This document shows, piece after piece, positions 43,932 to 52,617 of a DNA stretch of 64,000 bases (positions are counted from its first letter, which is position 1; each line of letters opens with the position of its first letter). Source of the DNA: CAYJLC01 sp964370735 (GTDB lineage: Bacteria; Bacillota; Clostridia; Oscillospirales; Butyricicoccaceae). The stretch is taken from the NCBI GenBank assembly GCA_964370735.1, contig CAYJLC010000002.1, forward strand, positions 1 through 64,000. Direction: 5' to 3'. The notes under the pieces were generated by a model. That model had not been told where the DNA came from, searched no databases, and worked only from the letters and a program-made list of their open reading frames with translations. A program made the translations under genes and the position numbers.

Positions 43932-45092
43932 TTATTTATAGCTTCTGTATTTGTTGATAGTTTCGAAAACTGCCCAGAATTTATCAGGGTCTGTTCCTTT
44001 TTGGAAGTTATGTATTTGAGAGAAAATAAATCCACCGCCTGTTGCTAAATCGTCGATATTACGTTTAATTTCATCAACCATAGCATCTTTTCCTAGTGTT
44101 CTAAATGAAGTTTGAGTGTCAATTCCTCCACCCCAGAAAGTGATTTCGTTACCAAATTCAGCTTTTAGGTCTTTTAGAACGATATTGTCGCAAGAATATT
44201 GCACAGGGTTTAAAATATCGGCACCGATATCGATTAAATCAGGTATTAATTCCTTGATAGCACCGTCACTATGGAAGAAAATTTTAACATCGTTTTTCGC
44301 GTATTTCTTGATATTAGAAATCAGTCTTTTGTGGATAGGTTTCACTTGTTCACGATATACATCAGGAGAAACTAAAAGGCTATTTTGGCTACCTAAATCA
44401 TCACTTAAACGAATGATTAAAGGGTAATCAGAAAGCTCGTCTAATACTCTTTTGTAATAATCTTCAAGAATATCAGCAGTTTTATTCATCATATAGTTGG
44501 TTACTTCTGGTTCGATTAATAAGTCCATAAAGAAGTTTTCATATCCTCTAACACGAGTTTGAGAATGGAAAACCTCGCACATTGGGTTTTCAACAAAAAT
44601 CGCATAGCCATTTTGGTCAACAATTTTCGCGCGTTCAATCATACCTTTGAATTTTGCGTCATTTGCAAGGTTTGGATAGTTGTATTCTTTTATGATATCA
44701 ATGTCGATTTCTTCATCTGGAACTGGGTGTTTTATCACGTTATAATAAAGCCCACCATTTTTCTCTTTGCTCCAAGTAGCACCCCACTCGTCTTCTAAAT
44801 AGTCAAACTTTTCATCTTCCCAAGATTTAACAGCCCAATATTCTTCGCCTAAAAGATTTGGCCATACTCCACGAATATCAACACCGATTTTCTTTAGCAA
44901 ATCTTCTTTAGGGTCGGCAGTTCCAGAACGGAAAAAATTAAATCTGTCAGAAGGTTCTAAACCTGCTTTTGGCATAATGTCGTTATATGCAAGCTTATGC
45001 ATACCTGTAACGTGGGTTGAAGCGAAGTCTATTGGAATCATGTCGGGTTCTTTATGGTTAAGAGATGCCCAAACTCTTTCTTTTGAAGTCAT
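43932..45092 (-). CDS. Uroporphyrinogen decarboxylase-family protein
   Basis: A 386-residue TIM-barrel protein of the UroD/MtaA superfamily. Marks: an N-terminal MTSKERVWASLNHKEPDMIPIDF-type opening, LSDDLGSQNSLLVSP, the FFHSDG motif (possible zinc ligands) and ILNPVQ. The longer, lone members of this family are usually not haem enzymes but corrinoid methyltransferases or demethylases of unknown substrate. No corrinoid protein or activator is adjacent, so the role stays open. It has its own promoter and terminator. Confidence 0.85.
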   Translation of the reverse strand: MTSKERVWASLNHKEPDMIPIDFASTHVTGMHKLAYNDIMPKAGLEPSDRFNFFRSGTADPKEDLLKKIGVDIRGVWPNLLGEEYWAVKSWEDEKFDYLEDEWGATWSKEKNGGLYYNVIKHPVPDEEIDIDIIKEYNYPNLANDAKFKGMIERAKIVDQNGYAIFVENPMCEVFHSQTRVRGYENFFMDLLIEPEVTNYMMNKTADILEDYYKRVLDELSDYPLIIRLSDDLGSQNSLLVSPDVYREQVKPIHKRLISNIKKYAKNDVKIFFHSDGAIKELIPDLIDIGADILNPVQYSCDNIVLKDLKAEFGNEITFWGGGIDTQTSFRTLGKDAMVDEIKRNIDDLATGGGFIFSQIHNFQKGTDPDKFWAVFETINKYRSYK

Positions 45093-45148
45093 AGTAGTTC
45101 TCCTTTGAATTAATTATAAGGTGATAAGACAACTTATTTATTAATAAT

Positions 45149-45177
45149 ATTATGCCATTTTTTTATGCGAATGTAAA
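45149..45177 (-). promoter_or_regulatory. Promoter of the UroD-family gene
   Basis: On the minus strand: TTTACA (45177-45172), 17 bases, CATAAT (45154-45149). Confidence 0.6.
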
Positions 45178-45271
45178 GTAAAATAGAGTGTTTTTTAAAA
45201 GTTTGGAATATATAATAAAAAAAGGTAGTGAAATTTGTTTATTTTAACAGTTGTTTTGCAGTGAAAAAATA

Positions 45272-45297
45272 ATAGAGCCATCAAAAGACAGCTCTAT
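45272..45297 (-). terminator. Terminator of the CsoR/ATPase operon
   Basis: ATAGAGC pairs with GCTCTAT just after the ATPase stop; on the minus strand TATTATTTTTT follows. Confidence 0.75.
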
Positions 45298-45300
45298 GTA

Positions 45301-47196
45301 TTAAATCAGCTTTTTATCATAAAGTCGTGCAGCATTTAGCACAACAAGAACGGAACCAGCATTATGTACCAAAGCCCCCGTTGCAGGGTTTAAAAGACCT
45401 GATACAGATAAAATAATTGCAACAAAATTAATTGCCATTGAAAGCGAAATGTTAAATTTAATGGAGAAAATAGTAGCATTAGAAAGCTTTTTGATATATG
45501 AAATCTTAGAAATATCATCACCCATAATGGCAATATCAGAAGCATCTATCGCGATGTCACTACCCATAGTGCCCATAGCAATTCCGACAGTTGCAGTTTT
45601 CAGTGCAGGTGCATCATTTACACCATCACCAACCATACATACAGAATTTTGTTTTTTCATAATGGTTTTAATAGCGTGAACCTTTTCTTCTGGAAGTAAT
45701 GACGAGAAAACTCTCGAAATTCCAACTTTTTTCGCAATGAAATTAGCACTTTTTTCGTTATCTCCAGTCAAAAGCACAGTTTCATTTATTCCGGCAGATT
45801 TTAGACTGGCGATTGCTTTTTTCGAATTTTCCTTTATTTCATCGGAAAGCCCAAGCACGCCTATGATTTCATCTTTTGTTGAAATTATAACAATTGCTTT
45901 GCCTTCGGAGCGTAATTCTGCAAGTTTAAACGAAATTTTGTCGGAAATAGTGAGATTTGCATTGTCATTAATAAGTTTTTCATTGCCACAATAAACTTGA
46001 GTATTTTCTACTTTCGCACAAATCCCTTTGCCTAAAACCATTTCGAAATCTGAAATTTCAGACGTCTTTATTTCAGTGGTTTTCGAATAATTCGAGATAG
46101 CTTTTCCGATAGGGTGCTCGGAATGATTTTCGACAGATGCTGCGAGTGAAAGCAATACGTTTTGTTCGATATTATACGGAATAATATCACTAACAACCAA
46201 TTTACCATGAGTAATTGTTCCTGTTTTATCAAAACATACAGTAGTGATTTTGCCCATTTGTTCTAGCGCTTCGCCAGATTTTATAAGCACACCATTTTTT
46301 GTTGCTTGTCCAATTGCTGCCATGATAGAAGTAGGCGTTGCAAGTGCTAGTGCACATGGACAAAAAACCACGAGAACAGTTACAGCGCGAACAAGGGCAA
46401 CATCTGGTTGATTTAGTAAAAATGCTATGACACAATAAGTGATTATCGCGATTATACATGCAAGAGGAACAAGGTATCCTGCCCATTTATCGACGATTTT
46501 TTGCGTCGGAGCCTTATTATTATCCGCTTCTTCGACAAGTTTAATCATTTTTTTCAGAGAAGAATTGGAAAATGCTTTTGTAACTTTGATATCGACAGAG
46601 CCAAAACGGTTTATCGTACCTGTGAAAACTTCATCGTCAATCGATTTATCGATAGGCAAGCTTTCGCCAGTTAGAATACTTTGGTCAACAGTAGTATTTC
46701 CAGAAATAATCACACCATCGGCAGGAAAACTTTCACCAGGCAGAACTCTTATCGTGTCGCCCTCTAAAATATCTTCTGCATCAACCATTTTTTCATAGTT
46801 ATTTGTAATAACTCTTCCTTTGGTAGGAACAAGATTTAGCAGATTTTCAATTCCCTTTTTAGCTTTTTCGACAGTTTTATCTTCAAGCCATTCACCGATA
46901 GCCATTATAAATGCAATTTCTCCAGCTGCAAAAATATCACCAATGTAAACAGCTGCAATCATCGCAATTGAAATCAAAAGTGGGGAAGTGATGCGTTTAT
47001 CAAGCGTATTCACAATTGCTAGATAAAAAAGTGGAATTCCAGAAATTATCAGTGAAATCCACGCAGGATTAATAAATAGTTCAAAAGAAATATGAAAAAG
47101 TGGAAGAATATATTCCAAAATAAAGCTTATAAGTAGAAATACGCCAGATGTACATAGCATTGGAAGTGTATTTAGCTTATTTATTAAATTTTTCAT
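45301..47196 (-). CDS. CPC-type P1B metal ATPase under CsoR, probably Cu(I) efflux
   Basis: A 631-residue P-type ATPase lacking N-terminal metal-binding domains. It has about eight helices, TGES (phosphatase motif), the metal site FCPCALALATP, DKTGTITHG, an HP motif (ENHSEHPIGKA) and MVGDGVNDAPAL. The last helix ends LVHNAGSVLVVLNAARL, a form nearer to Zn/Cd/Co pumps than to classical CopA, so metal choice is uncertain. The adjoining CsoR with a Cys-His-Cys site and a GC-rich operator favours copper. It starts 11 bases after csoR. Confidence 0.87.
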   Translation of the reverse strand: MKNLINKLNTLPMLCTSGVFLLISFILEYILPLFHISFELFINPAWISLIISGIPLFYLAIVNTLDKRITSPLLISIAMIAAVYIGDIFAAGEIAFIMAIGEWLEDKTVEKAKKGIENLLNLVPTKGRVITNNYEKMVDAEDILEGDTIRVLPGESFPADGVIISGNTTVDQSILTGESLPIDKSIDDEVFTGTINRFGSVDIKVTKAFSNSSLKKMIKLVEEADNNKAPTQKIVDKWAGYLVPLACIIAIITYCVIAFLLNQPDVALVRAVTVLVVFCPCALALATPTSIMAAIGQATKNGVLIKSGEALEQMGKITTVCFDKTGTITHGKLVVSDIIPYNIEQNVLLSLAASVENHSEHPIGKAISNYSKTTEIKTSEISDFEMVLGKGICAKVENTQVYCGNEKLINDNANLTISDKISFKLAELRSEGKAIVIISTKDEIIGVLGLSDEIKENSKKAIASLKSAGINETVLLTGDNEKSANFIAKKVGISRVFSSLLPEEKVHAIKTIMKKQNSVCMVGDGVNDAPALKTATVGIAMGTMGSDIAIDASDIAIMGDDISKISYIKKLSNATIFSIKFNISLSMAINFVAIILSVSGLLNPATGALVHNAGSVLVVLNAARLYDKKLI

Positions 47197-47206
47197 AAAA
47201 ATACCT

Positions 47207-47482
47207 CTAAATTGTTTTTGAAAATTGATTTAGGGCAGAAATAAGTCTTTCGATAGTTTCATCTTCCTTGCCATGATTTATGCCGTCAAGTACACAATGG
47301 TGCATGTGGCCTTCCAAAATCACTTGTCCTGTTTTGTGCAAAGCAGATTTTACAGCACCAATTTGTATCAAAATATCTTCGCAGGGCTTATCTTCGTTCA
47401 CCATTTTTTGAATACCGCGAACTTGACCTTCGATTTTTTTCAGACGCTTATTTATTGCGTCAACATCCATACAGCGTTTCAT
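47207..47482 (-). CDS. csoR: CsoR-type metal-responsive repressor
   Basis: A 91-residue all-helical DUF156 repressor. The Cu(I) ligands of CsoR are visible: Cys in DKPCEDIL, and His and Cys in GHMHHC (H-x3-C spacing). LKKIEGQVRGIQKM and the C-terminal helix fit the family. ATG 47482 follows AAAGGAGG; a longer upstream frame crosses the promoter. It should release its operator and the ATPase gene when copper binds. RcnR-like or FrmR-like specificity is less likely given the Cys ligands. Confidence 0.88.
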   Translation of the reverse strand: MKRCMDVDAINKRLKKIEGQVRGIQKMVNEDKPCEDILIQIGAVKSALHKTGQVILEGHMHHCVLDGINHGKEDETIERLISALNQFSKTI

Positions 47483-47497
47483 TATAATCCTCCTTTT

Positions 47498-47511
47498 AAC
47501 CCCTAGGGGGT
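47498..47511. promoter_or_regulatory. CsoR operator
   Basis: ACCCCTAGGGGGT, a C-tract/G-tract palindrome with TA centre (CCCCTAGGGG at 47500-47509), the known type of CsoR site. It overlaps the predicted transcript start. Confidence 0.8.
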
Positions 47512-47519
47512 ATAGGTAT

Positions 47520-47548
47520 ATTATAATAAATGAAAATAAATTTGTCAA
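47520..47548 (-). promoter_or_regulatory. Promoter of csoR-ATPase operon
   Basis: On the minus strand: TTGACA (47548-47543), 17 bases, TATAAT (47525-47520). Confidence 0.85.
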
Positions 47549-47585
47549 GAGCAATTTTTAAAAGAGTTTAGGGTGAAAATTGTAA

Positions 47586-48089
47586 TTAAAGATTAAGTAT
47601 ATTACCTTTTTTATCAGTTTTAATCGCTATATAAGTATGATTTTCTTCGCTTATTAAAAAACAGCATGGCACACAAAAATCAAATAAAAATTCTTGTGAT
47701 GAGCAATCAGTGTAATATATATCATAGTCTGAAAAAGTTTTTTTGACGATTTTATCACAAATTATAGACTTTAAGTATTTATCGGCAATAAAATCGGCTA
47801 AAATCGCAGTTTGAGTGATATTAACGTTAGTTTTAATATAAATTTCGGTATTATGGTCGACATCTAATCGATTAAAGTAGCTTTTAGGCATCTTCTTCTT
47901 CAAAATTAATTTATCATTTTTAGGTATAAGAACACCTAATGAAAGTTCGTCAGTTTTAGTTTTTAGGTATACTTTGCAGATTTCAAGCGTTAAAAGTTCG
48001 CATTTTACATCAAAAACAACATCAATGCCATCGATGTAGCAAGTGGCTTTTCCACAAATATTGTCCATAAAATATATATCAAATTCCAT
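47586..48089 (-). CDS. Hypothetical Cys-rich soluble protein
   Basis: A 167-residue protein I do not recognise. It has no signal peptide or membrane helix, is rich in beta-type alternation, and contains nine Cys, including a VPCC pair near 145. The first half (FDIYFMDNICGKATCYI) may be a small barrel. A CGGAG site precedes the ATG. It lies upstream of csoR in the same direction but csoR has its own promoter, so it is probably a separate unit. A metal or redox role would be guesswork. Confidence 0.55.
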   Translation of the reverse strand: MEFDIYFMDNICGKATCYIDGIDVVFDVKCELLTLEICKVYLKTKTDELSLGVLIPKNDKLILKKKMPKSYFNRLDVDHNTEIYIKTNVNITQTAILADFIADKYLKSIICDKIVKKTFSDYDIYYTDCSSQEFLFDFCVPCCFLISEENHTYIAIKTDKKGNILNL

Positions 48090-48169
48090 AACTTAACTCC
48101 GTTCTTTTATTTTGAAACTTACGTCATTACTAAAATTTATGAATAATAATCTTAATTATTACCTTTTTA

Positions 48170-48198
48170 TTGATTTATATAGAAAAATATTATATAAT
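48170..48198 (+). promoter_or_regulatory. Promoter of the DUF2752 gene
   Basis: TTGATT (48170-48175), 17 bases, TATAAT (48193-48198). Confidence 0.7.
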
Positions 48199-48231
48199 AT
48201 TGTTAAAGGTACTTTACAAAAAAGGAAGTTT

Positions 48232-48657
48232 ATGAAAGAGAAAATAAAAAAAGACTTAAGTGAATTAATTCGTTTAAGCGTAATTGCAATAATTTATTTT
48301 TATACAATGCGACTGGTTTTTGGAACTATTTGTTATTCTCGCATTCTAATAGGCATACCTTGTCCGTTTTGTGGAATAAGTCGTAGCCTTAGCTTGCTAC
48401 TAAAAGGCGATTTTATAGGCAGTTTTGAAACACATCCGTTATTAATTTTAGTATTTATTGGTGCTGGAATTTTTGTTTTTAGTAGATATACAAAACACAA
48501 AAATGTTATAAAAATTTACCTAGTTTTAGCGTTTATTGCATTTATTGTGCTTTATGTGTACAGAATGGAATATATGTTCCCAGAAATTTCTCCACTTGCT
48601 TATGAAGAAAGAAATGCACTTAATTTAATTTTGGAAATTCAAAGAAGATTATCTTAA
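48232..48657 (+). CDS. DUF2752 membrane protein
   Basis: A 141-residue protein with three hydrophobic helices and the family signature PCPFCGISRSL, which sits just after the first helix. DUF2752 function is unknown. ATG 48232 follows AAGGAAG; the longer frame from 48112 includes the promoter and is rejected. Stands alone between two divergent or convergent units. Confidence 0.8.
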   Translation: MKEKIKKDLSELIRLSVIAIIYFYTMRLVFGTICYSRILIGIPCPFCGISRSLSLLLKGDFIGSFETHPLLILVFIGAGIFVFSRYTKHKNVIKIYLVLAFIAFIVLYVYRMEYMFPEISPLAYEERNALNLILEIQRRLS

Positions 48658-48664
48658 AAAATAT

Positions 48665-48702
48665 AAAAGAGGCTGTCGCTCAGTGCAACAGCCTCTTTTT
48701 TT
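48665..48702. terminator. Bidirectional terminator, copy 3 of the repeated hairpin
   Basis: AAAAGAGGCTGT pairs with ACAGCCTCTTTT, inner loop differing from copies 1 and 2, between convergent DUF2752 and pilT. Confidence 0.88.
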
Positions 48703-48705
48703 ATA

Positions 48706-49776
48706 TTATTTTGCGTCTTTAGCGCCAATTTGTCTTACAAGGAATTCAGGTGTTAAGCTATAATCAAAAGCAGTTTGCTTTGAGATAACTCCATCTTTGA
48801 AAAGTTTAGTTAGGTAAGAATCCATACTAACCATTCCTTCTGCAGACGATGATTGAATAACAGAATTGATTTGATGAGTTCTACCATCACGAATTAATGT
48901 TCTAATAGCATTATTACAATGCATAATTTCAAATACAGGGAACATTTTTCCATCAAGAGTCGGAACTAATTGCTGACAAACTACTGTTTGTAATGCCATT
49001 GAAAGTTGCATACGAACTTGGTTTTGTTGCGAAGATGGGAAAGTATCAACTAGACGGTCGATAGCATTTGCAGCACCTAAAGTATGAAGTGCTGAGAATA
49101 CTAAATGTCCTGTTTCGGCAGCTGTTAAAGCAATACTGATAGACTCAGAGTCACGAAGCTCACCGATGAAAATAACATCAGGACTTTGACGAAGCGCAGC
49201 TCTTAAAGCTGTTAAATAGCTATCTGTATCAAGAGTTACTTCACGTTGGCTGAAAATACTTTTTTTATGGCTATGTAAAAACTCGATAGGGTCTTCTAAT
49301 GTAACAATATGAGAGTTTCTGTTTTGGTTAATTCTATCTAAAATACAAGTTAAAGTAGTAGTTTTACCACTTGAAGTAGAACCTGTAACCAAAATTAGCC
49401 CACGTTGTCTTTCAGAAAGTTTTAAAATTTCTTCCGGAACATTTAATTTAGAAGCATCAGGTAATTCAAATCCTACAACACGAATAACAGCAGCATAAGA
49501 ACCACGTTGTCTATACGCATTAATTCTGAAACGCGACACGCCTTTGATAGCAAAAGAGAAGTCATCATCACCACGTTTTAGAAGGATATCAATATCTCTT
49601 CCTGTATATTCGTATATTTGTTTGATGATTTCTTCGGTTTGTGCAGGCAAGACACGTTCATCAGTATAAGTTCCGATTTGACCATGCTTTTTAAAGCTTA
49701 TTTGTCGGCCTGAAATGATAAAAATATCAACAGCTCCTCTGTCAACTAAGTCCCTTAGTAAAAAATTTAAATCCAT
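48706..49776 (-). CDS. pilT: Type IV pilus retraction-type ATPase PilT
   Basis: A 356-residue secretion ATPase of the PilT subgroup. Walker A TGSTSSGKTT (131-140), Asp box (TLEDPIEFLH), Walker B-like PDVIFIGELRD, His box (TGHLVFSALHT) and the PilT-type AIRTLIRDGRTHQI near 290, matching the AIRNLIRE element that marks retraction ATPases. It powers pilus depolymerisation or, if alone, may serve both directions. It is the last gene of the pilus operon. No PilB-type extension ATPase lies in the operon. Confidence 0.93.
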   Translation of the reverse strand: MDLNFLLRDLVDRGAVDIFIISGRQISFKKHGQIGTYTDERVLPAQTEEIIKQIYEYTGRDIDILLKRGDDDFSFAIKGVSRFRINAYRQRGSYAAVIRVVGFELPDASKLNVPEEILKLSERQRGLILVTGSTSSGKTTTLTCILDRINQNRNSHIVTLEDPIEFLHSHKKSIFSQREVTLDTDSYLTALRAALRQSPDVIFIGELRDSESISIALTAAETGHLVFSALHTLGAANAIDRLVDTFPSSQQNQVRMQLSMALQTVVCQQLVPTLDGKMFPVFEIMHCNNAIRTLIRDGRTHQINSVIQSSSAEGMVSMDSYLTKLFKDGVISKQTAFDYSLTPEFLVRQIGAKDAK

Positions 49777-49793
49777 AGCATACCTTTCTTTCT

Positions 49794-50249
49794 CTAATCA
49801 ATAATAATAGTTTGCTCTACGACAACTGGTTTTTGGCTTAAACGAGTTATTTCAAATCGGTCTGAAATGCTGATTTCAACAAATAAATCTTTTTTATCAT
49901 TGATTTTAACATAGTAAGACACGATTAAATCACGATTATCTTGAAAAACAAAATAACCATTGTTTTCTAGTTCGGTTTGTAAATTGCTTTTATAATTTTC
50001 AATAATGTTAGAAATTTCTAGCATTTTTAATTCTGCTTCGTTTTCTGCTATATAATATTCTTCTAATGCAGCTACTGTTTTTTCTGATAAATTAATGTCG
50101 GTTCTAGCACTAGATACGATTAATACAGAAAATGTAGTTAGTAGTAAAACACCAAGTATCGTGATTAAAGATACGATACCGATACTTATTGAAGCAGGTT
50201 TTGCAGATTCTTTAGTGTTTCTTATTGTTTGGAATTTGTTTTTATTCAT
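49794..50249 (-). CDS. Pilus-operon membrane protein, minor pilin-like
   Basis: A 151-residue protein with a basic N-terminus, one long helix (~20-46, SISIGIVSLITILGVLLLTTF) and an outside domain with helical then beta character. The layout resembles PilX/minor pilins, but no canonical prepilin peptidase site (Gly before FTLxE) is seen. It starts one base after the stop of the upstream gene, so the two are coupled. Function inferred from the operon. Confidence 0.6.
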   Translation of the reverse strand: MNKNKFQTIRNTKESAKPASISIGIVSLITILGVLLLTTFSVLIVSSARTDINLSEKTVAALEEYYIAENEAELKMLEISNIIENYKSNLQTELENNGYFVFQDNRDLIVSYYVKINDKKDLFVEISISDRFEITRLSQKPVVVEQTIIID

Positions 50250-50250
50250 A

Positions 50251-50679
50251 TTAAGCCACCCACATTTCTTCTAAAAACTTAGAAACGGATAGCGAACATA
50301 TCTCATTTTCCATTAAATCAACAACAGTTATTTCAGCACTTAGCAAAAAGTCGGTTATTTTAGGGCTTATTATAAGCTTGTATGAATAATCTGCGCTAGT
50401 TTCATTCCAATTTTCATCAAATAACAATAAATAAGAACCATTTTCTTCGAAAGCGCCAAGTTTTTCTTCTATTACTTTAAAATCACCGTTTGAAAACTTT
50501 ACGACTTCAGCGGCGTTTTGCGCATAAATAATCCCTTCGGATAAATCTCTGCTTTTCTGGCTTTGGGTAAATCCATCTGCGAATAGACTAAGGCAAATTG
50601 CAGCAGAAATAGCGAAAAACAAGGTGTTGACAATTAATTCTGTTAAAAAGAAGTGGCTTTTTGATTGTTTATTCCTCAA
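50251..50679 (-). CDS. Minor pilin-like protein with TTG start
   Basis: A 142-residue protein. The N-terminal FFLTELIVNTLFFAISAAICL resembles the pilin hydrophobic helix with a Glu near position 5, but without a clear leader-cleavage Gly. A short globular domain follows. The start is TTG 50679, 8 bases after GGAGG; no ATG is available. It fits a PilV-like pseudopilin. Confidence 0.62.
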   Translation of the reverse strand: MRNKQSKSHFFLTELIVNTLFFAISAAICLSLFADGFTQSQKSRDLSEGIIYAQNAAEVVKFSNGDFKVIEEKLGAFEENGSYLLLFDENWNETSADYSYKLIISPKITDFLLSAEITVVDLMENEICSLSVSKFLEEMWVA

Positions 50680-50692
50680 TTTCTTGCCTCCT

Positions 50693-51166
50693 TTAGTCTA
50701 CACAATCTAAAAATAGACTTGTGCTGTGAATTTCATTGTTTGAATCGGTAATTTCAATGGACATTAAATCGTCATCGAAAGCTAAATCCAAACTTTTTAT
50801 TGGCATAATTTGCTGACCGATATTAGGTATTAATTCCACACCTTCAGTTAGCATAACTTCACAAAGATAGTCATTTTCGACATAAATCCAAGTTTCAAGT
50901 TTAAAATCATTAACCTCTGATAATATAACAAGTGCATCGTTTCCGTTCATGGTGCGAAGCTCGATGGCATCGACTGCATTATTCTGCCTTGCTTTTTCGG
51001 TAATATATAAAAGAGATGTTCTGCTGTTGTAGTTTGTTTCAGCAGTTTCTACTCCACGTTGATATACATTTGCACCGATAACAGAAAGAAAAAGTGCACC
51101 TAGGGCATATAAACAAAAAAGGCAAATTACAAAGAAAACATCGATCATGCTCCTTTTTTTCTGCAT
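50693..51166 (-). CDS. DUF4860-like pilus-operon protein
   Basis: A 157-residue protein with a single N-terminal helix (VFFVICLFCLYALGALFLSVI) followed by a GANVYQRGVETAETNYNSRTSLLYI segment and a beta-rich domain. I recall this layout as DUF4860, commonly found in clostridial type IV pilus clusters. Likely a pilus assembly or minor pilin component. AAAGGAG precedes ATG 51166. Confidence 0.68.
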   Translation of the reverse strand: MQKKRSMIDVFFVICLFCLYALGALFLSVIGANVYQRGVETAETNYNSRTSLLYITEKARQNNAVDAIELRTMNGNDALVILSEVNDFKLETWIYVENDYLCEVMLTEGVELIPNIGQQIMPIKSLDLAFDDDLMSIEITDSNNEIHSTSLFLDCVD

Positions 51167-51184
51167 AATGCATCTCTCCTTTCT

Positions 51185-51517
51185 TTAAAATCCTTCTATA
51201 TAAAATACTTGAATATCAGGAAACAAGTTGCCCCCAAGTGATTCAAAATGGACAATATAGTTGTCTTGATCATAATAAAATCCATAGTTATCTATTAAAT
51301 ATTGAAGGTCTGAAGGATAAGCCCCTTCTAAGGCGTAACATTGAACTGCACTTCGAGTGACAGCGTTTTTTATCAATACTTCTTGTTCTTTAGCAACATC
51401 TATCGAAAGATTTTCGACAGCGAAAATAACAAGCACAACTAAAAGAATGCTTGCTATAAATGTAAAAAATAGCCTATTAATAAAAAAAGTCTTTAGCGTA
51501 AGAACAAATCTTTTCAA
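51185..51517 (-). CDS. Small pilus-operon membrane protein
   Basis: A 110-residue protein with one helix (LFFTFIASILLVVLVIFAV) and a small outside domain (AVQCYALEGAYPSDLQYLI, typical of the start of pilin globular domains after the helix). The start is TTG 51517, six bases after AGGAGG; the upstream ATG 51532 lies before that site and would overlap it. Probably a pseudopilin. No classical cleavage site seen. Confidence 0.6.
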   Translation of the reverse strand: MKRFVLTLKTFFINRLFFTFIASILLVVLVIFAVENLSIDVAKEQEVLIKNAVTRSAVQCYALEGAYPSDLQYLIDNYGFYYDQDNYIVHFESLGGNLFPDIQVFYIEGF

Positions 51518-51549
51518 AAAATACCTCCTCATATACTGTTAAGATTATT

Positions 51550-52602
51550 TTACATACTAGATAAAATACCTGTTAGAGGTAGCATAACTGAAAGCATAAC
51601 TATTCCTACCATTATACATAAAATCGCAACTAAAGTAGGCTCAATTATAGATAAAAGTTTTGCTGTTCTTTCTTCAGCTTCTTTTTTATAACGAGCTGAA
51701 ATATTCATTAACACTTCGCCAGCAGAACCATATTTAATTCCAGCTGAAAGAATACCATTATAAGAATTTTCGAAAATTTCTCCGTCTATAATAGCATCTG
51801 ATAGTGAACTGCCACTAATAAGGTTGTTACGAATTTTTTTGATTTTTGCACTTGCAACTGGGCTATCGATTAATTGAGATGCAAAATCGAATGCACTAAT
51901 TGTATCGACACCACTGTTTAACATTAAAGACATTGAAAATGCAAATCTATTAGCAGATTCAGCTTGTGCAAGGCCTCTAGTTAGAGGAGAAGTTTCAAAG
52001 AATTTTGTTAAAGCTTTTTTGCCTTTTTTTGTTTTGCTAATTGCAAATACGATTAAAGCAATTAAAGTAGCAACCAGTAAAGCGCCAAATGCATATTGAT
52101 TTAAAGCTTGACCGATGTCTAGTAAAGCTAGAGAAAGAGGATTCATAATTATGCCTAACTGCGCAAATACCTGTTGGAAAACAGGCATAATTTGAACAAT
52201 TAAAACGAAAACGACAATTAGAACCATTGCAGCCATAAAAATTGGATAGGCTACAGAGGTTCTGATGTTTTTAATTAAGTCGTCTCGACTGTCGTAGTAT
52301 TGGCATAATGATTCAACAGTTTCTTCAAGTCTACCAGTGTTCTCGCCAATTTCAATCATACTGATTGCATATTCTGGGAATTTACCAGAATCTTTTAAGG
52401 CAGAAGATAGTGTGCTACCGTTTGAAACTTTTTCGGAGATACCATCGACCATTTTTATAAAATTACGGTCGGTGGTATTTTCACTCATAATTGATAAACT
52501 TTCCCAAGTAGAAATCCCGTTTTTCTGAAACATTGCAAGGATTTCAAAGAAGTTTGAAAGTTCGTGGGGTAAAAGATGCTTGCTGTTTACATTATTATCC
52601 AT
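51550..52602 (-). CDS. pilC: Pilus inner-membrane platform protein PilC/GspF
   Basis: A 350-residue protein with two repeated T2SSF domains. Repeats open with FFEILAMFQKNGISTWESL and NRFAFSMSLMLNSGVDTISAF and contain L..G..LS.A (GSTLSSALKDSGKFP; GSSLSDAIIDG). Helices lie near 125-150, 165-190 and at the C-terminus. It links the ATPase to pilin in the membrane. It is the second gene of the operon, 15 bases after the transglutaminase gene. Confidence 0.92.
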   Translation of the reverse strand: MDNNVNSKHLLPHELSNFFEILAMFQKNGISTWESLSIMSENTTDRNFIKMVDGISEKVSNGSTLSSALKDSGKFPEYAISMIEIGENTGRLEETVESLCQYYDSRDDLIKNIRTSVAYPIFMAAMVLIVVFVLIVQIMPVFQQVFAQLGIIMNPLSLALLDIGQALNQYAFGALLVATLIALIVFAISKTKKGKKALTKFFETSPLTRGLAQAESANRFAFSMSLMLNSGVDTISAFDFASQLIDSPVASAKIKKIRNNLISGSSLSDAIIDGEIFENSYNGILSAGIKYGSAGEVLMNISARYKKEAEERTAKLLSIIEPTLVAILCIMVGIVMLSVMLPLTGILSSM

Positions 52603-52617
52603 ATAAAGCTCCTTTGT

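Noticed and set aside
46229..46486. Minus-strand Cys-rich frame inside the CPC ATPase
   Set aside because: It is a shadow frame of the ATPase gene without a ribosome site.
51518..51532. ATG 51532 as start of the small pilus protein
   Set aside because: The AGGAGG site lies after this ATG and fits TTG 51517.
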